NCBI RefSeq assembly: GCF_000471905.2
Contig: NW_006496825.1
Location: forward strand, 660,557 to 724,556
Direction: 5' to 3'
DNA length: 64,000 bases
Origin: Amborella trichopoda
Taxonomy: Eukaryota > Streptophyta > Magnoliopsida > Amborellales > Amborellaceae
The notes below the pieces were generated by a model. The model saw only the letters and a program-made list of their open reading frames with translations, made no database searches and was not told the origin of the DNA. Every line of letters starts with the position of its first letter. The first letter of the stretch is position 1. Of this stretch, positions 42,894-54,750 are shown one piece after another. Both the position numbers and the translations under genes were made by a program.

Positions 42894-42898
42894 CCCTC

Positions 42899-43653
42899 AA
42901 AAGGAGTTCTAATTGGGAAAAAGTTTAGAAGTAATATCATCTGGCAAATTTGGTTGGAGCGCAATAGGAGAACTTTTGTTGGGGTATCTCTTAATATTGA
43001 AGATGTTAAAGATCACATCCTTCAGACTCTCTGGCATTGGTTTCTTCCACTAGTGAGGGGCGAGGAATTTCGAAGGTTGACATTTTTGTTAACCTTAAGA
43101 ATTTGGTCTTCTCTTTTACACCAATCTGTCGCTCGCACTATGTTTGGAAACCTCCCCTTGAATGCTCTCTCAAGCTTAATTTTGATGGTAGCTTCTTTGG
43201 TAATCTGGGACTAGCTAGAATTGGAGGATTGCTTAGGGAGTGTGAGGGTTTCATTATTTTCTCATATACAGGTCCTTGTGATATCACCGTGGCCAATCGG
43301 GCTGAAATTTGCTCCCTTCTGCAAGGACTGGAACTTATTGTCAGTAAGAGAATATTGAGAAATGTTCTTATTGAAGGAGATTCACTCATTGTCATTAAAT
43401 GGTGTAAGTTGGAGCAAAAAATTACTTGGACTCTTCATGGTTTTGGACTGAAAATCTTAGATCTTTGCTCTACCTTGGACCTACAAATCTCTTTTTGCCA
43501 TGTTTATCGTGAGGGCAATGGAGCTGCAGATAGCTTAGCTAAAGATGGTCTTCTTTTACTCTTTGTCTATTTATGATATTCTAATTTCTGCATTGTAATT
43601 CTATATTGTTTCAGCACATCGTTAATAAAAGTTTCTAATATTATAAAAAAACA
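42899..43653 (+). pseudogene. LINE ORF2 C-terminal part with RNase H and 3' tail
   Basis: Two overlapping frames (42954-43214 and 43037-43576) carry the end of the LINE ORF2. First comes NIIWQIWLERNRRTF, the conserved post-zinc-finger block. An RNase H fold follows with LKLNFDGS (first Asp), VANRAEICSLLQGLEL (Glu), LIEGDSLIVIKW (Asp) and YREGNGAADSLAKDG (last Asp). All four catalytic acidic residues are present, so RNase H is well preserved. One frameshift separates the blocks. The 3' UTR ends near 43653 with AATAAAAG and a short A-rich tail, the normal LINE end. Confidence 0.85.
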
Positions 43654-43662
43654 AAAGAAGAG

Positions 43663-44411
43663 AGAGATAGGGTAAACAATGGTGTAAAATGAGATATTAG
43701 TGAGGATAGTTGAGAGAGAGAATAAGTGAGACTAGGAGAATATAAAGAAAGAGAGAAAAGGAAGGAGTTAACAATGTTCATATTCTATGTCTTGTAGTGT
43801 GAGCAGCAATTATGGGATGTTCAAATTTGTAAAATTGCTCTCACATGGATGTTGTTTTGGTAGTTTGGTTTTTGAAAACTCATGTTAACAAAACTTGACG
43901 CACCATTTCAAAAGATGTCTCTCTATGCCTATCTCTTTTTAACTTATTATTCAAAAATCTCTACATCCTTAAAACTCTCCTATTTTATTTAAAGAATGAG
44001 ATTCAATAGAGACTATTCTAAAATCTCTAAAGATAAGAGCATATGATATATTCATATAAATATAAAGATTTCCTTCTTTCTTAAAGTCCTAATCTCTATC
44101 TTAAAGTCCTAACAAATATTCCTCCATTAATTTTTTTTCTTTCTTAAATTTGTACTCATACATGTTTTTTTCCCCCTCGCTCAAGAGTAGGTCCTCGATA
44201 TTTAAGGAGAGAGAGAAACACATTTATAAAAAAGAAAAGAAGCGAGTTCATAGAAGTTTGAAATTCAAAGAGATAGTTAAGGGATAACGATGAAATCATG
44301 AAATAATTTAAGAATTAAGTACACAAAATGATCAATATAAGAAACACATGTGAAAAAATAGAAGGTGAACCCCTCTTGTTTAATATATAGTAGATAGATA
44401 ACTACAAGTAT
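43663..44411. other. AT-rich intergenic DNA
   Basis: Between the LINE end and the MITE. It has GA-rich (43660-43770) and AT-rich sequence and no credible open frame. The 44277-44519 minus-strand frame overlaps the MITE and is not credible. Confidence 0.6.
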
Positions 44412-44420
44412 ATCAAGTTT

Positions 44421-44963
44421 GGGCAGTGATTTCATGCAATGGTTGTATCGTAGTATAATGCAACCACACTTCAAAAAAACCATATTTGTGGTATTTGTAT
44501 GATCCAAAATTTTGTACACACACTATCTTCATTTAAATAATCAATCCTAAAAAAAAAGTTCAATTTGAACCCTAGATATGGTCAAAATCAGTCCCCTCTA
44601 ATATCAAATCTAGACCATTCATTTAGTGAATTTCAAGATCTTAGCTTTTACAAACTCAAAATCATTTGTTTCTTTTTTAACATTGTGCATCTAATGATAA
44701 TAAAGGCATCTAAAAAAATTGAAAAAAAAAAAAATCCAACTAAAACCTAGATCTGAACATCTTATCAAAATAAACGACCGATGTTAATTAGGTTAAAAAC
44801 ATACTCTTTAGGTTTTGTTTTCAATTTTTTCCTTTTTGTGATTGTTTATTAGAATGAAAAAAAGTGTATATTTCAAAATTTGGATCAAACAAATAGCTTT
44901 ACAATAATTTTTGAAGATTATTGTATTATATTATTATACAACGGTTGCATGAAATCACTACCC
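44421..44963. mobile_element. Mutator-type MITE (543 bp) with 9-bp target duplication
   Basis: Terminal inverted repeats of at least 43 bp (44421-44463 and 44921-44963) begin GGGCAGTGATTTCATGCAA and GGGTAGTGATTTCATGCAA. They are flanked by perfect 9-bp duplications ATCAAGTTT at 44412-44420 and 44964-44972. Nine bases and long TIRs beginning GGG are the pattern of MULE-derived elements. There is no coding capacity. It lies about 370 bp upstream of the GSNOR start codon. Confidence 0.85.
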
Positions 44964-44972
44964 ATCAAGTTT

Positions 44973-45329
44973 TATAAAAATATAATTGTTCCCTCAAACT
45001 TCCTATCCAAATGCCTTCCTTGCAGGTCACATGGCTTGTCGTCTCATTAGGCGATTTGTTAGGTACGGTCTGGACAACTTTCCTGACCTTTACAATTGAA
45101 AAACTGATCGTGTTTAGAAATGAAAATAAAAATAACAATAAATGGAAAAACCAACTGAAGAAGCAAACAAACCCCGGCACTAGCGTTATTTCCATGGTGG
45201 AGTAAGGGCATTTGTGGATTCTGCTGTTTAATTAGAAGCTCTGGACCACATTATGCCAACGAGTGGTAGCTGGCGAGCGAGGAAATTGTATTTTGGGCTC
45301 TTCTTTACTGCTCTTGAACCAGTGGAGTC
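44973..45329 (+). promoter_or_regulatory. GSNOR upstream region and 5' UTR
   Basis: Sequence between the MITE and the GSNOR start codon. No clear TATA box is seen near the expected start, and short frames on both strands have no meaning. The promoter extent is inferred from position only. Confidence 0.35.
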
Positions 45330-45363
45330 ATGGCAACACAAGGTCAGGTTATCACCTGCAAAG
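45330..45363 (+). CDS. GSNOR1: S-nitrosoglutathione reductase / class III ADH, exon 1
   Basis: ATG then ATQGQVITCK is the invariant N-terminus of plant GSNOR (S-(hydroxymethyl)glutathione dehydrogenase, also called ADH2/HOT5). This cytosolic zinc enzyme detoxifies formaldehyde-glutathione and reduces S-nitrosoglutathione. The exon ends after the first base of codon 12 at a GTACTC donor (45364). Context CAGTGGAGTCATGGCA is a good plant start, and Met-Ala is the family start. The intron to 45591 is 228 bp, pyrimidine-rich, with a TTATTTTAAG acceptor. The open frame running through the intron from 45330 to 45566 is not coding. Confidence 0.9.
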
Positions 45364-45590
45364 GTACTCTCTCTGAACTTAGCTTTCCCTCTCTCACACT
45401 CCACACGACTACGTCTTCCACTCCTATCTCTCTCTCTTTTTCTTTCTCTCTTTATTGGGAAAGGAATTTCCTTTCTGATTCAGTAGGAATTAGGGAATGT
45501 CTTTTGTGCTGCATTTGGGATCTTTGTTATTGGATCAGGGAATGGTATTTGCCTTGTCATTTGTGATGTCTTTTTTGGTTGTTATTTTAA

Positions 45591-47607
<2,017 letters not shown>

Positions 47608-47615
47608 GTTTTACA

Positions 47616-48752
47616 CATAGTTACCGGAATCTCTCCACCGACCTCGCGTTTCTAGTTTCGAAACTCGATTCCGCGTTTCCATTAAGGAATCTCCGTGGAA
47701 ACTATTTTTCGTAACCCAAGGAAACTCGATTCCTTAATTTTAGAATCTTATCTTTAGAAACCATTTTTCGAAACCAAAGAAACTCGATTCTTTAATTTCG
47801 GAATCTCGATTCAACACATCTTTAGAAACCATTTAGCGGAACCCAGGAAATTTGATTCGTTAATTTCAGAATCTCGATCCAACACATCTTTAGAAACTTG
47901 AACCCATTAATTGTGGGTAGACATTCCCAAATATATCGAATTTGGATTTCAGTGAGGATTAAATCTTGATTCCACATCAATTGGAGTAGAAATCTTCCTT
48001 CGAATGCTTCTAGTGGTTGCAGTCATTATTTTACTTGTGTCACCCTGGGTGGCCTTTATTTTAAATTTAAAATATAACTAGTGAATACAACACATACAAT
48101 TAAAGGTAAAAACATGGCGTAGATATAATCCTATTTTGTCTTTATAATAATGAAGTCAAAATCACAATTTAGAAATACTTGTCTAATGATTGTAAGTTCA
48201 ATAATCAGCTCAATCACTTTAAAATTTGGGAAACCTTCTCATAAGAGACATCCAATGTAAGTTCTAAAGTTGATGAGGCTCAAGATATGCTTGTGGCTTC
48301 CTTCTCCATAAAAATGAAATCTCGATTTCTGATAGGTGTTGTCAAACACATTCCATAGTCCATATTATTATAAATTTCGATCTCAAACTGGCATGGATCT
48401 CTAATTCATATACTTCAGAAACTTGATTCCATATATGTTAGAATCACGATTCAAAACAACAACATATCTCTGGTCCACAAATGTCAGAAACTTGATTCTA
48501 TAGATGTCGGAAACTCGATTCCACATATTAATGAATCTCGACTCTTGGAGTGTTGATTCTAGGGGAATGGGAATCTCGATTCCATATGTGGATGAAACTT
48601 AGAGCTATTTCGATCAAAACATGATTCTCAAAACTAGGAATCTCATTCCCAGCGATTCCTATTGTACGGACAACGATTCCTAAGGTAGGAATCTTCTAGC
48701 CGGCCGCGATTCCTAAAACGATTCGGATTCCCAAGCGTTTCGACCAACTATG
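47616..48752. mobile_element. Non-autonomous hAT-like element (1,137 bp) with 8-bp target duplication
   Basis: Ends CATAGTT...AACTATG are perfect 7-bp inverted termini. The flanks are identical 8-bp duplications GTTTTACA (47608-47615 and 48753-48760). Eight bases and a CA-start terminus fit the hAT superfamily. The interior has no transposase. It is filled with variants of GAATCTCGATTC and GAAACTCGATTCC, at least eight copies, near-palindromic and on both strands. At 47695-47895 about three tandem units of 60-80 bp occur. Such repeated subterminal motifs are transposase-binding sites in other hAT elements. Confidence 0.75.
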
Positions 48753-48760
48753 GTTTTACA

Positions 48761-49332
48761 TTCAACTTCATATGAAATCAATGAATAGACCTCATGATTT
48801 AGGCCTAACTTAGATTGACAAGTATTTTATTCAAGGCCCCCGATGTGGAAACCTTGCTTTAGTCCCACTTCAGGAACTTGAAGAGCAATATAGGGTGGCC
48901 AGGATATAAAATGACTAATGGGATGGGGTGGTGAGCAGGCTGTTTAGCTGCCCAACGAATGTAATGGGCCCACACAAATAAATGGAGGGTTTCTCTTTGC
49001 ATAGAGGGGTGGACCAGCCTTCTCTTAAAAAAAAATTATAAATTTGAAGAAAATAAAAAAGAAAAATAAAAGATTGGGACCTGTAACCGGTTCAACTCAA
49101 GTTAGTTGCGATTCTTAGAAAGAACTGGCTGGTTTTGTAAGAGAGCCGTCCAAATTTTTCTGGAACCACCTGATTCTTGATATATTAAGGAAACTGGGGC
49201 GGTCCCTTGGAAAACCGATCTGTATTGGCCGGATGGGCGATTTTTAAAACCTTGAGTTGAATTGAAATTCATGAACTGAATTCATGCACTTGAAGAAGGG
49301 AAATGCAATTATGTGTGTTGTTTGGGGTTATA
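48761..49332. other. Unassigned AT-rich DNA
   Basis: Mostly featureless. A stretch at about 49080-49260 with ACCGGTTC, GGAACCACC, GGCGGTCCC and TTTTTAAAACCTTGA phrases looks like an old non-autonomous repeat, but no termini could be defined. Confidence 0.4.
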
Positions 49333-49871
49333 TGATGCAAATAAAAAATCGGTGTTTTTTGTATTTTTTTTATTTTTATATTTTCTTGATTTTAGATTTG
49401 GTATTATTTAGGTTGTTAGTTTATTTAGTATTATTTTTATATTTTTTTGTTGTGGAGATTTGAGGGGTATAAAGGATATTTACTTTTGAATTTTAGGAGT
49501 TATCTTTTAGATACAGAGAAATAAGGACAATCTTTAGATGACACGTTCTAATCTTTAGAAAGTCAATCTTTTAGTTAGAAAGTCTAACTTTTGATAAATA
49601 TGTAGTTAGAAAGGTTATCGTTTTAGGAAAGAAAAGAGTTTTAAAAGGAGAGAAGTGTGTTTTTATTTATTTATTTATTTATTTATTTTGTTCTAAATGT
49701 ATTTAAAAGGAAGAAGTCCCTCATTGTAAGGAGAGCGGTGAATTGAGTAAAATTGAACTTGTGGAAATATATTTTTGAGGTGGATTCCTGTGCAGACCTT
49801 GAGAGGGTATATTCTCTAAAAATTTTATTTTATTGTTATTTCTTGATTTATTATTATTTTTCCCTACATCA
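49333..49871 (+). repeat. E-family LTR 1
   Basis: TGATGCAAATAAAAA...CCCTACATCA, 539 bp, AT-rich. It is followed by GTTGGTATCAGAACAAG, a tRNA-iMet primer site (TGGTATCAGA) with one mismatch. It shares the GAAGAAGTCCCTC and GTGGATTCC(T/C)(G/T)TGCAGACCTTGAG blocks with the other LTRs in the cluster. Confidence 0.8.
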
Positions 49872-50222
49872 GTTGGTATCAGAACAAGTAGATCCAGTTC
49901 TTTACCATGCCACCGAATGCTAATCCTGCTATGGCTGATCGTTTTGGGACAAGCTATAGAAATTTTCTCCAAAGTCATGGAGGATGTTCGTGACAGTTTG
50001 ACCAAAGTCATAGAGGATGTTCGAACCAAAGTACGTGAAATTAATCAGTGGTTACAACGGTTGGAGAACAATGTTAATACAGAAGAGGGTGCTCGCAACC
50101 ATATCTATTTTGCACCAGTAGTCCCACGACAGACCCAGGGTGTCGATCCCGATTGTAATGAAGAAATTCACAAGCAAGATCTGCGTCCCATATAGCGTCC
50201 ACGAGATTTCGGTATTAAACTC
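49872..50222 (+). pseudogene. gag: E-family gag 5' fragment, left arm of inverted repeat
   Basis: After the primer site, MPPNANPAMADRF (from 49907), DVRDSLTKVIEDVRTKVREI and QWLQRLENNVNTEEGARNH form a heptad-containing N-terminus of the E-family gag. It stops near 50195 and then meets an inverted copy of itself at about 50222. Confidence 0.7.
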
Positions 50223-50757
50223 ACATCCTATTCAACTTGAGAAAATCGAGCTGAATACCAAGATCATGTTGATGCATCATAAGACAGATCTTGTTTGTAA
50301 ATTTCTTCGTTACGATCGGGATTAGTAGCCCGGGTCGATCGATAACTTGTTTCGCCTCTACAGTGAGTTTTGACGCCACATCCATATGGTTGCGAGCGTC
50401 CTCTTCTTGGTGGATGGTGTCCTCCAACTGTTGTAACCATTGATTCATTTTACAAAATTATGTTCGAACATCATGACTTAGGTTAAACTTTCACGAACAT
50501 CCTCCATGACTTTGGTCAAACTTTTGAAAGCTTAACCCAAACGATCATCCATAGCAAGATTAGCTTTCAGTGGCATTGCAAAAAGTTGGACCTACATGCT
50601 CAGATACCAACTGATGTAGGGAGAAATAATAACAAACCAAACAATAAAAATAAAATAAAAGTGTGAGAGAATGTACCTTCTCAGGGTTTGCAAGGGAGTT
50701 CACCCCAAAAAATATTTTCACAAGACCCAAATTCTTTACTCAAATCCACCAACCCCG
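50223..50757 (-). pseudogene. gag: Inverted E-family gag and LTR fragment, right arm
   Basis: The minus strand carries gag start sequence (about 50595 to 50223), the primer site (GTTGGTATCTGAGC near 50600-50616) and the last ~140 bp of an LTR (50617-50757). It mirrors 49700-50222, so LTR end and gag face an inverted copy. The LTR part is cut short near 50750, where the next plus-strand LTR begins. Confidence 0.7.
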
Positions 50758-50763
50758 AGAGAT

Positions 50764-51339
50764 TAATGCAAATAAAAATCTACGTTGTTTAATTTTTTTG
50801 TTTTATATTTTTTTAAATTTTAGAAAAGGTGTTATTTGAGACTTGAGTTTTCTTAAGGGTTATTTTTAACTTCTTTTGTTGTAGCTTTATGGGTGGTTAG
50901 GATAAATTTTTTTGAGAAATAGTTTCTATTTTTGTAGGGGTTGAGGTTGTTATCTCCTAATGGCGGTTTCATAAGGATCATGATTTGTGGGGGTTAAGGT
51001 TGTTATCTCTTAATGGTTTGATAAAGATCATGAAAGGGAAAATAAAGAAAGAGATGAGGAAGGGAAGTTTGAGAGAGGAAATAGGTAAAGTACGTAAAGA
51101 GAAGTTTAAAATTGTAGGAGAGAGATAAATGTGTGTTTTTTGTTTTATTTTATTTTTTATTATTTCACTTGTATTTAAAGGGGAAAGGTCCCTTCATTGT
51201 AAAGAGCTGATATTAGAATTGAGTAAAGTTAATCTTGGGAAAAGATCTTTTTGGGGTGGATTCCCTTGCAGACCTTGAGAGAGGGTATATTCTCTCACTT
51301 TTTTATTTTTCTGGTTTTCTATTATATCTCCTTGCATCA
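50764..51339 (+). repeat. E-family LTR 2
   Basis: Starts TAATGCAAATAAAAATC (TG altered to TA) and ends CTTGCATCA; 576 bp. It is preceded by CCAACCCCGAGAGAT, which resembles the family's polypurine region, and followed by a primer-site variant (TAGTATCAGAGCAAG). It may therefore serve both as 3' LTR of the left unit and 5' LTR of the right unit. Confidence 0.75.
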
Positions 51340-51894
51340 ATTAGTATCAGAGCAAGTTGATCCATCTTTTTGCAATGCTACCGAAAGCTAATCCTGCTAT
51401 GGATGATCGCTTGGTACAAGTTATATGAAGTTTCACCAAAGTCGAGAAGGATGTTCGTGAAAGTTGCCCAAAGTCATGGAGGATGTTCGAATTGAAGTTC
51501 GTGAAATGAATAAACAACGGTTACAACGGTTGGAGAATACTATTATTCGTGAAGGGGGTGCTTGCAACCATGAAGATCCAACACTAATGACTAGGTGTGC
51601 TGATGTTGAATGTGACGATCACATTGTGATGCAAGGACCATGATTTGAGGACCATCCTCATGATCTTGGTATTCAACACAATCTACCCAAGTTCTATAAG
51701 GAACTTGAAAAAGAAATTATTGAGCTCGAGATCTCAGTGTTCTACTTAAAGATGAGCAAAAAGTATTTTCTGAATCGATTTATTGAAGAAAAAGTGCCAA
51801 GGCGCATGGTGTGGCGACATCACCAAGTATGCGATAATAATTGGCCTCTGAAGGATGTAAGCTCGAGGTCAAGCTTCTCTCAACCCCGGCAAAA
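51340..51894 (+). pseudogene. gag: Minimal E-family interior (about 555 bp)
   Basis: Primer site, a decayed gag start (from 51375, MLPKANPAMDDRL) and, after an internal deletion, the end of the family's reading frame: EISVFYLKMSKKYFLNRFIE, EKVPRRMVWRHH and SSRSSFSQP. The polypurine-like CAACCCCGGCAAAA leads into LTR 3. No enzymatic domain is left. Confidence 0.65.
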
Positions 51895-52516
51895 TGATGC
51901 AAATAAAAATTAGGGTTGTTTAATTTTTTTATTTTATATTTTTTAAAATTTTAGACGAGGTGTTATTTGAGATTTTAGTTTTCTTAAGGGTTAATTTTTG
52001 TCTTTTTTAGTTGTAGAGATTTAAAGGGTAAAATAGTAAATTCTTTATGGAAGTTGGTTAGGATAGAATTTTGTGAGAAATATTTTCTATTTTTGTGGGG
52101 GTTGAGGTTGTTATCTCCTAATGGGGGGTTGATAAGGATCATGATTTGTGGGGGTTAAGGTTGTTATCTCTTAATGGGTTGATAAGGATCATGAAAGGGA
52201 AAATAAAGAAAGAGATGAGGAAGGGAAATTAGAGAGGGAGAAGAAATAGGAAAAATTGGTAGAGACATAAGTAGAAAATTGTAAGAGAGAGATAAATGTG
52301 TTTTTATTTATTTATTTTATTTTTTATTAGTTCAATTGTATTTAAAGAGGAAAGGTCCCTTCATTGTAAAGAGCAAAGATTGGAATTGAATAAAGTTGAT
52401 CTTGTGAAAAGATCTTTTTGGGATGGATTCCTTTGCAGATCTTGAGAGGGGGTATATTCTCTCACACATTTATTTTATTTTTATTTTCTGGTTTATTATT
52501 ATATCTCCTTTCATTA
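51895..52516 (+). repeat. E-family LTR 3
   Basis: TGATGCAAATAAAAATTAGG...CATTA, 622 bp. It closely matches LTR 2, including the doubled GGGGTTGAGGTTGTTATCTC / GGGTTAAGGTTGTTATCTC block (near 50940-51010 and 52090-52180). The canonical CA end has become TA. Confidence 0.75.
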
Positions 52517-52521
52517 GTAAA

Positions 52522-54740
52522 TGACAAAAAAGAAATTTTTTTAAAAAAAATTGTATTTTTTTATATTTTTCTTAGGGATAGGAAGATATAAGGTTGGTGG
52601 GGTGTAAGTTTTTTGTGCATGAGTTTTTTTTGATAAGCTTTATCTTTAAACCATAGAAAATCATGAGATAGATAGAGGTAATCTTGGAAAGTCCTATTTT
52701 CATGGACTTAGGAGATTTTGCTAGAGATTTAGAGGCATCACGTGGGAATAAGGAGAGATTTAAGGAGGTCTAGATATGAGAAAAGATAATGGATAAAGAT
52801 TGAGGAAAATAGGACGTGAGAGAGAGAGAGAGTTTTAGGGCGTGGGAGAGAATTTTAGATAGTACGAGAGTTTTACTTTTTGGTTCCTTTTTTTTTTGTT
52901 TATTTTTTCTTAAAAGTCTATTTAAAGGGAAGAAGTCCCTCTTTGTAAAGAGAAAATATTGTAATCGAGTAAAGTTGATCTTGTGAAAAGATCTTTTTGG
53001 AGTGGATTCCCTTGCAGACTTTGAGAGGGTATATTTTCTCAACCTTTTTTATTTTATATTTGATTTTTTTAGTTTATTGTTTGTCCCTGCATCAGTTGGT
53101 ATCAGAGCAAGTAGATGTAACTTTTTGCAATGCCACCAAAAGCTAATCTTACTGTGGATGATCGCTTGGGACAAGCTGTAGAAAGTTTCACCAAAATCAT
53201 GGAGGATGTTCGTGACAGTTTAATCAAAGTCATGGAGCATGTTCAAACCAAAGTACGTGAAATGAATAAACGGTTACAACTGTTGGGGAATAATGTTCGT
53301 CATGAATAGGGTGCTCGCAACCACATCAACTTTGCACCAATAGTCCAATGACAAACTCAGAGTGCTGATCCCGATCGTAATGAAGAAATTCACATGCAAA
53401 CTCCTCATCCCATAGAGCGTCCACAAGATTTTGGTATTAAAGTCGATCTCCCGAAATTTTATGATAAGCTCCACATAAAAGCTTTTACTGATTAATTAAG
53501 TGCAGTTGAAAATTATTTTGAATGGAGTGAATTGCCAAAGGAACGTAAGGTTAAACTTGCCGCAACCACGCTTCACAGGTATGGTACAGCTTGGTGGGAG
53601 CAAGTTCAACAATCCCGATTTCGTAGTGGAAAGGGAAAAATTATTGACTGACCAAAGATGAAAAAGAAATTGAATTTTTTTTTTCTTCCTGTGGATCATG
53701 AGCAAATTTCCTTTCAAGAACTTCCAAAATCTTCTACAGAATGAGAAAAAAGTGGAAAATTATATTGGGGAGTTTTATTGATTAGTAGCTCAAAACAACC
53801 TCCAAGAAACAGGAGGACAAAAGGTTGCTTGATATGTAAATGGGCCTCAACCAACCATTAGAGACAATGTCTTTCTACATTGGCCATGGACCTTAAGTGA
53901 GACTTATCAAATTGCTTTATGAGTAGAAGACAAATACCAATGGAGCATTGATGAGCAATTTTTCACCTAGAAGGAGGTTTCGCGACAACAAAAATTTAAT
54001 AAAGAAAAAAAGGATACTATAAGGGTTACGTGCTATTGGCACAACAAACCAGGACATCCTGTGTATGAATGCCGAGAAAAGAAGATGAGGTACACTTGGC
54101 TAAGGAAGAGGATGAAGTTCCAGAAGAAGAGCATGTCCAAGAAATAGTCCTACATGGTGATGAATGGGATCCACTTTGAATTAAGCTCGAGCTTCCCAGC
54201 CCAGGGAGAATGATGTAGAAGAAAAATTCAAAAACAAATTTAGTATTATTATTTTTCTTTGGGATAGGAAGAGACAAGTTTTGATGGGGTGTCAGTTTTT
54301 GGTGCGTGAGTTGTTATCGGAAGCCTCATCTTTAAACCATAGAAAATCATGAGATAGGTAGAGTTAATCTTGGAAAGTCCTATTTTCATGGGATTTAGTT
54401 AGAAATTTAGGGGGCATCATGTGGGAAGAATGTGAGATTTAAGGAGATCAAGATATGAGAAAAAAATAAAAGATGAAGATTGAGGAAAATAAGGCATGAG
54501 ACATAGTTTTAAGACATGGGAGAGAAAGAGTTTTATTATTTGGGTTCCTTTTTTTATTTGTTTATTTTTTTTAAAGTCTATTTAAATAGAAGAAGTCCCT
54601 CGTTGTAAATAGCAGAGATTGGAATTGAGTAAAATTGATCTTGTGAAATGATCTTTTTAGGGTGGATTCCCTTGCAGACCTTGAGAAAGGGCATATTCTC
54701 TCAACTCTTTTTATTTTATATATTTTTTTTCTGGTTTACT
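52522..54740 (+). mobile_element. E-family element E3 (LTR-gag-LTR, plus strand)
   Basis: 5' LTR 52522-53094, intact primer site TGGTATCAGAGC (53097-53108), gag interior 53130-54180, polypurine tract CCAGGGAGAA (54201-54210), and 3' LTR from 54211, cut at 54740 where it meets an inverted LTR. No protease, RT or integrase is present, so it is a short gag-only or internally deleted derivative. The 5' LTR starts TGACAAAAAAG, five bases after LTR 3. Confidence 0.75.
53130..54180 (+). pseudogene. gag: E3 gag
   Basis: MPPKANLTVDDRLGQAVESF, EDVRDSLIKVMEHVQTKVRE, then VENYFEWSELPKERKVKLAA and GTAWWEQVQQSRFRSGKGKI (the gag-core 'AWWExxQ' block), VDHEQISFQEL, and CYWHNKPGHPVYEC-like sequence spread over frames (near 54030-54075, the CCHC zinc knuckle). 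An acidic tail EEDEVPEEEHVQEIV follows, ending in a stop near 54180 directly before the polypurine tract. Several stops and frameshifts are present. This gag type is that of chromovirus-like Ty3/gypsy elements. Confidence 0.7.
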
Positions 54741-54750
54741 AGTAAACCAG
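54731..54750. repeat. Perfect 20-bp palindrome at the E3/E4 junction
   Basis: CTGGTTTACTAGTAAACCAG is its own reverse complement and marks the exact point where the LTR end of E3 meets the LTR end of E4 in opposite orientation. It is the centre of an inverted repeat with arms of about 2.2 kb. Confidence 0.9.

Noticed and set aside
45330..45566. 78-codon uninterrupted frame from the GSNOR start codon
   Set aside because: After codon 11 it reads intron 1; GT donor and AG acceptor join the conserved protein sequence of exon 2 instead.
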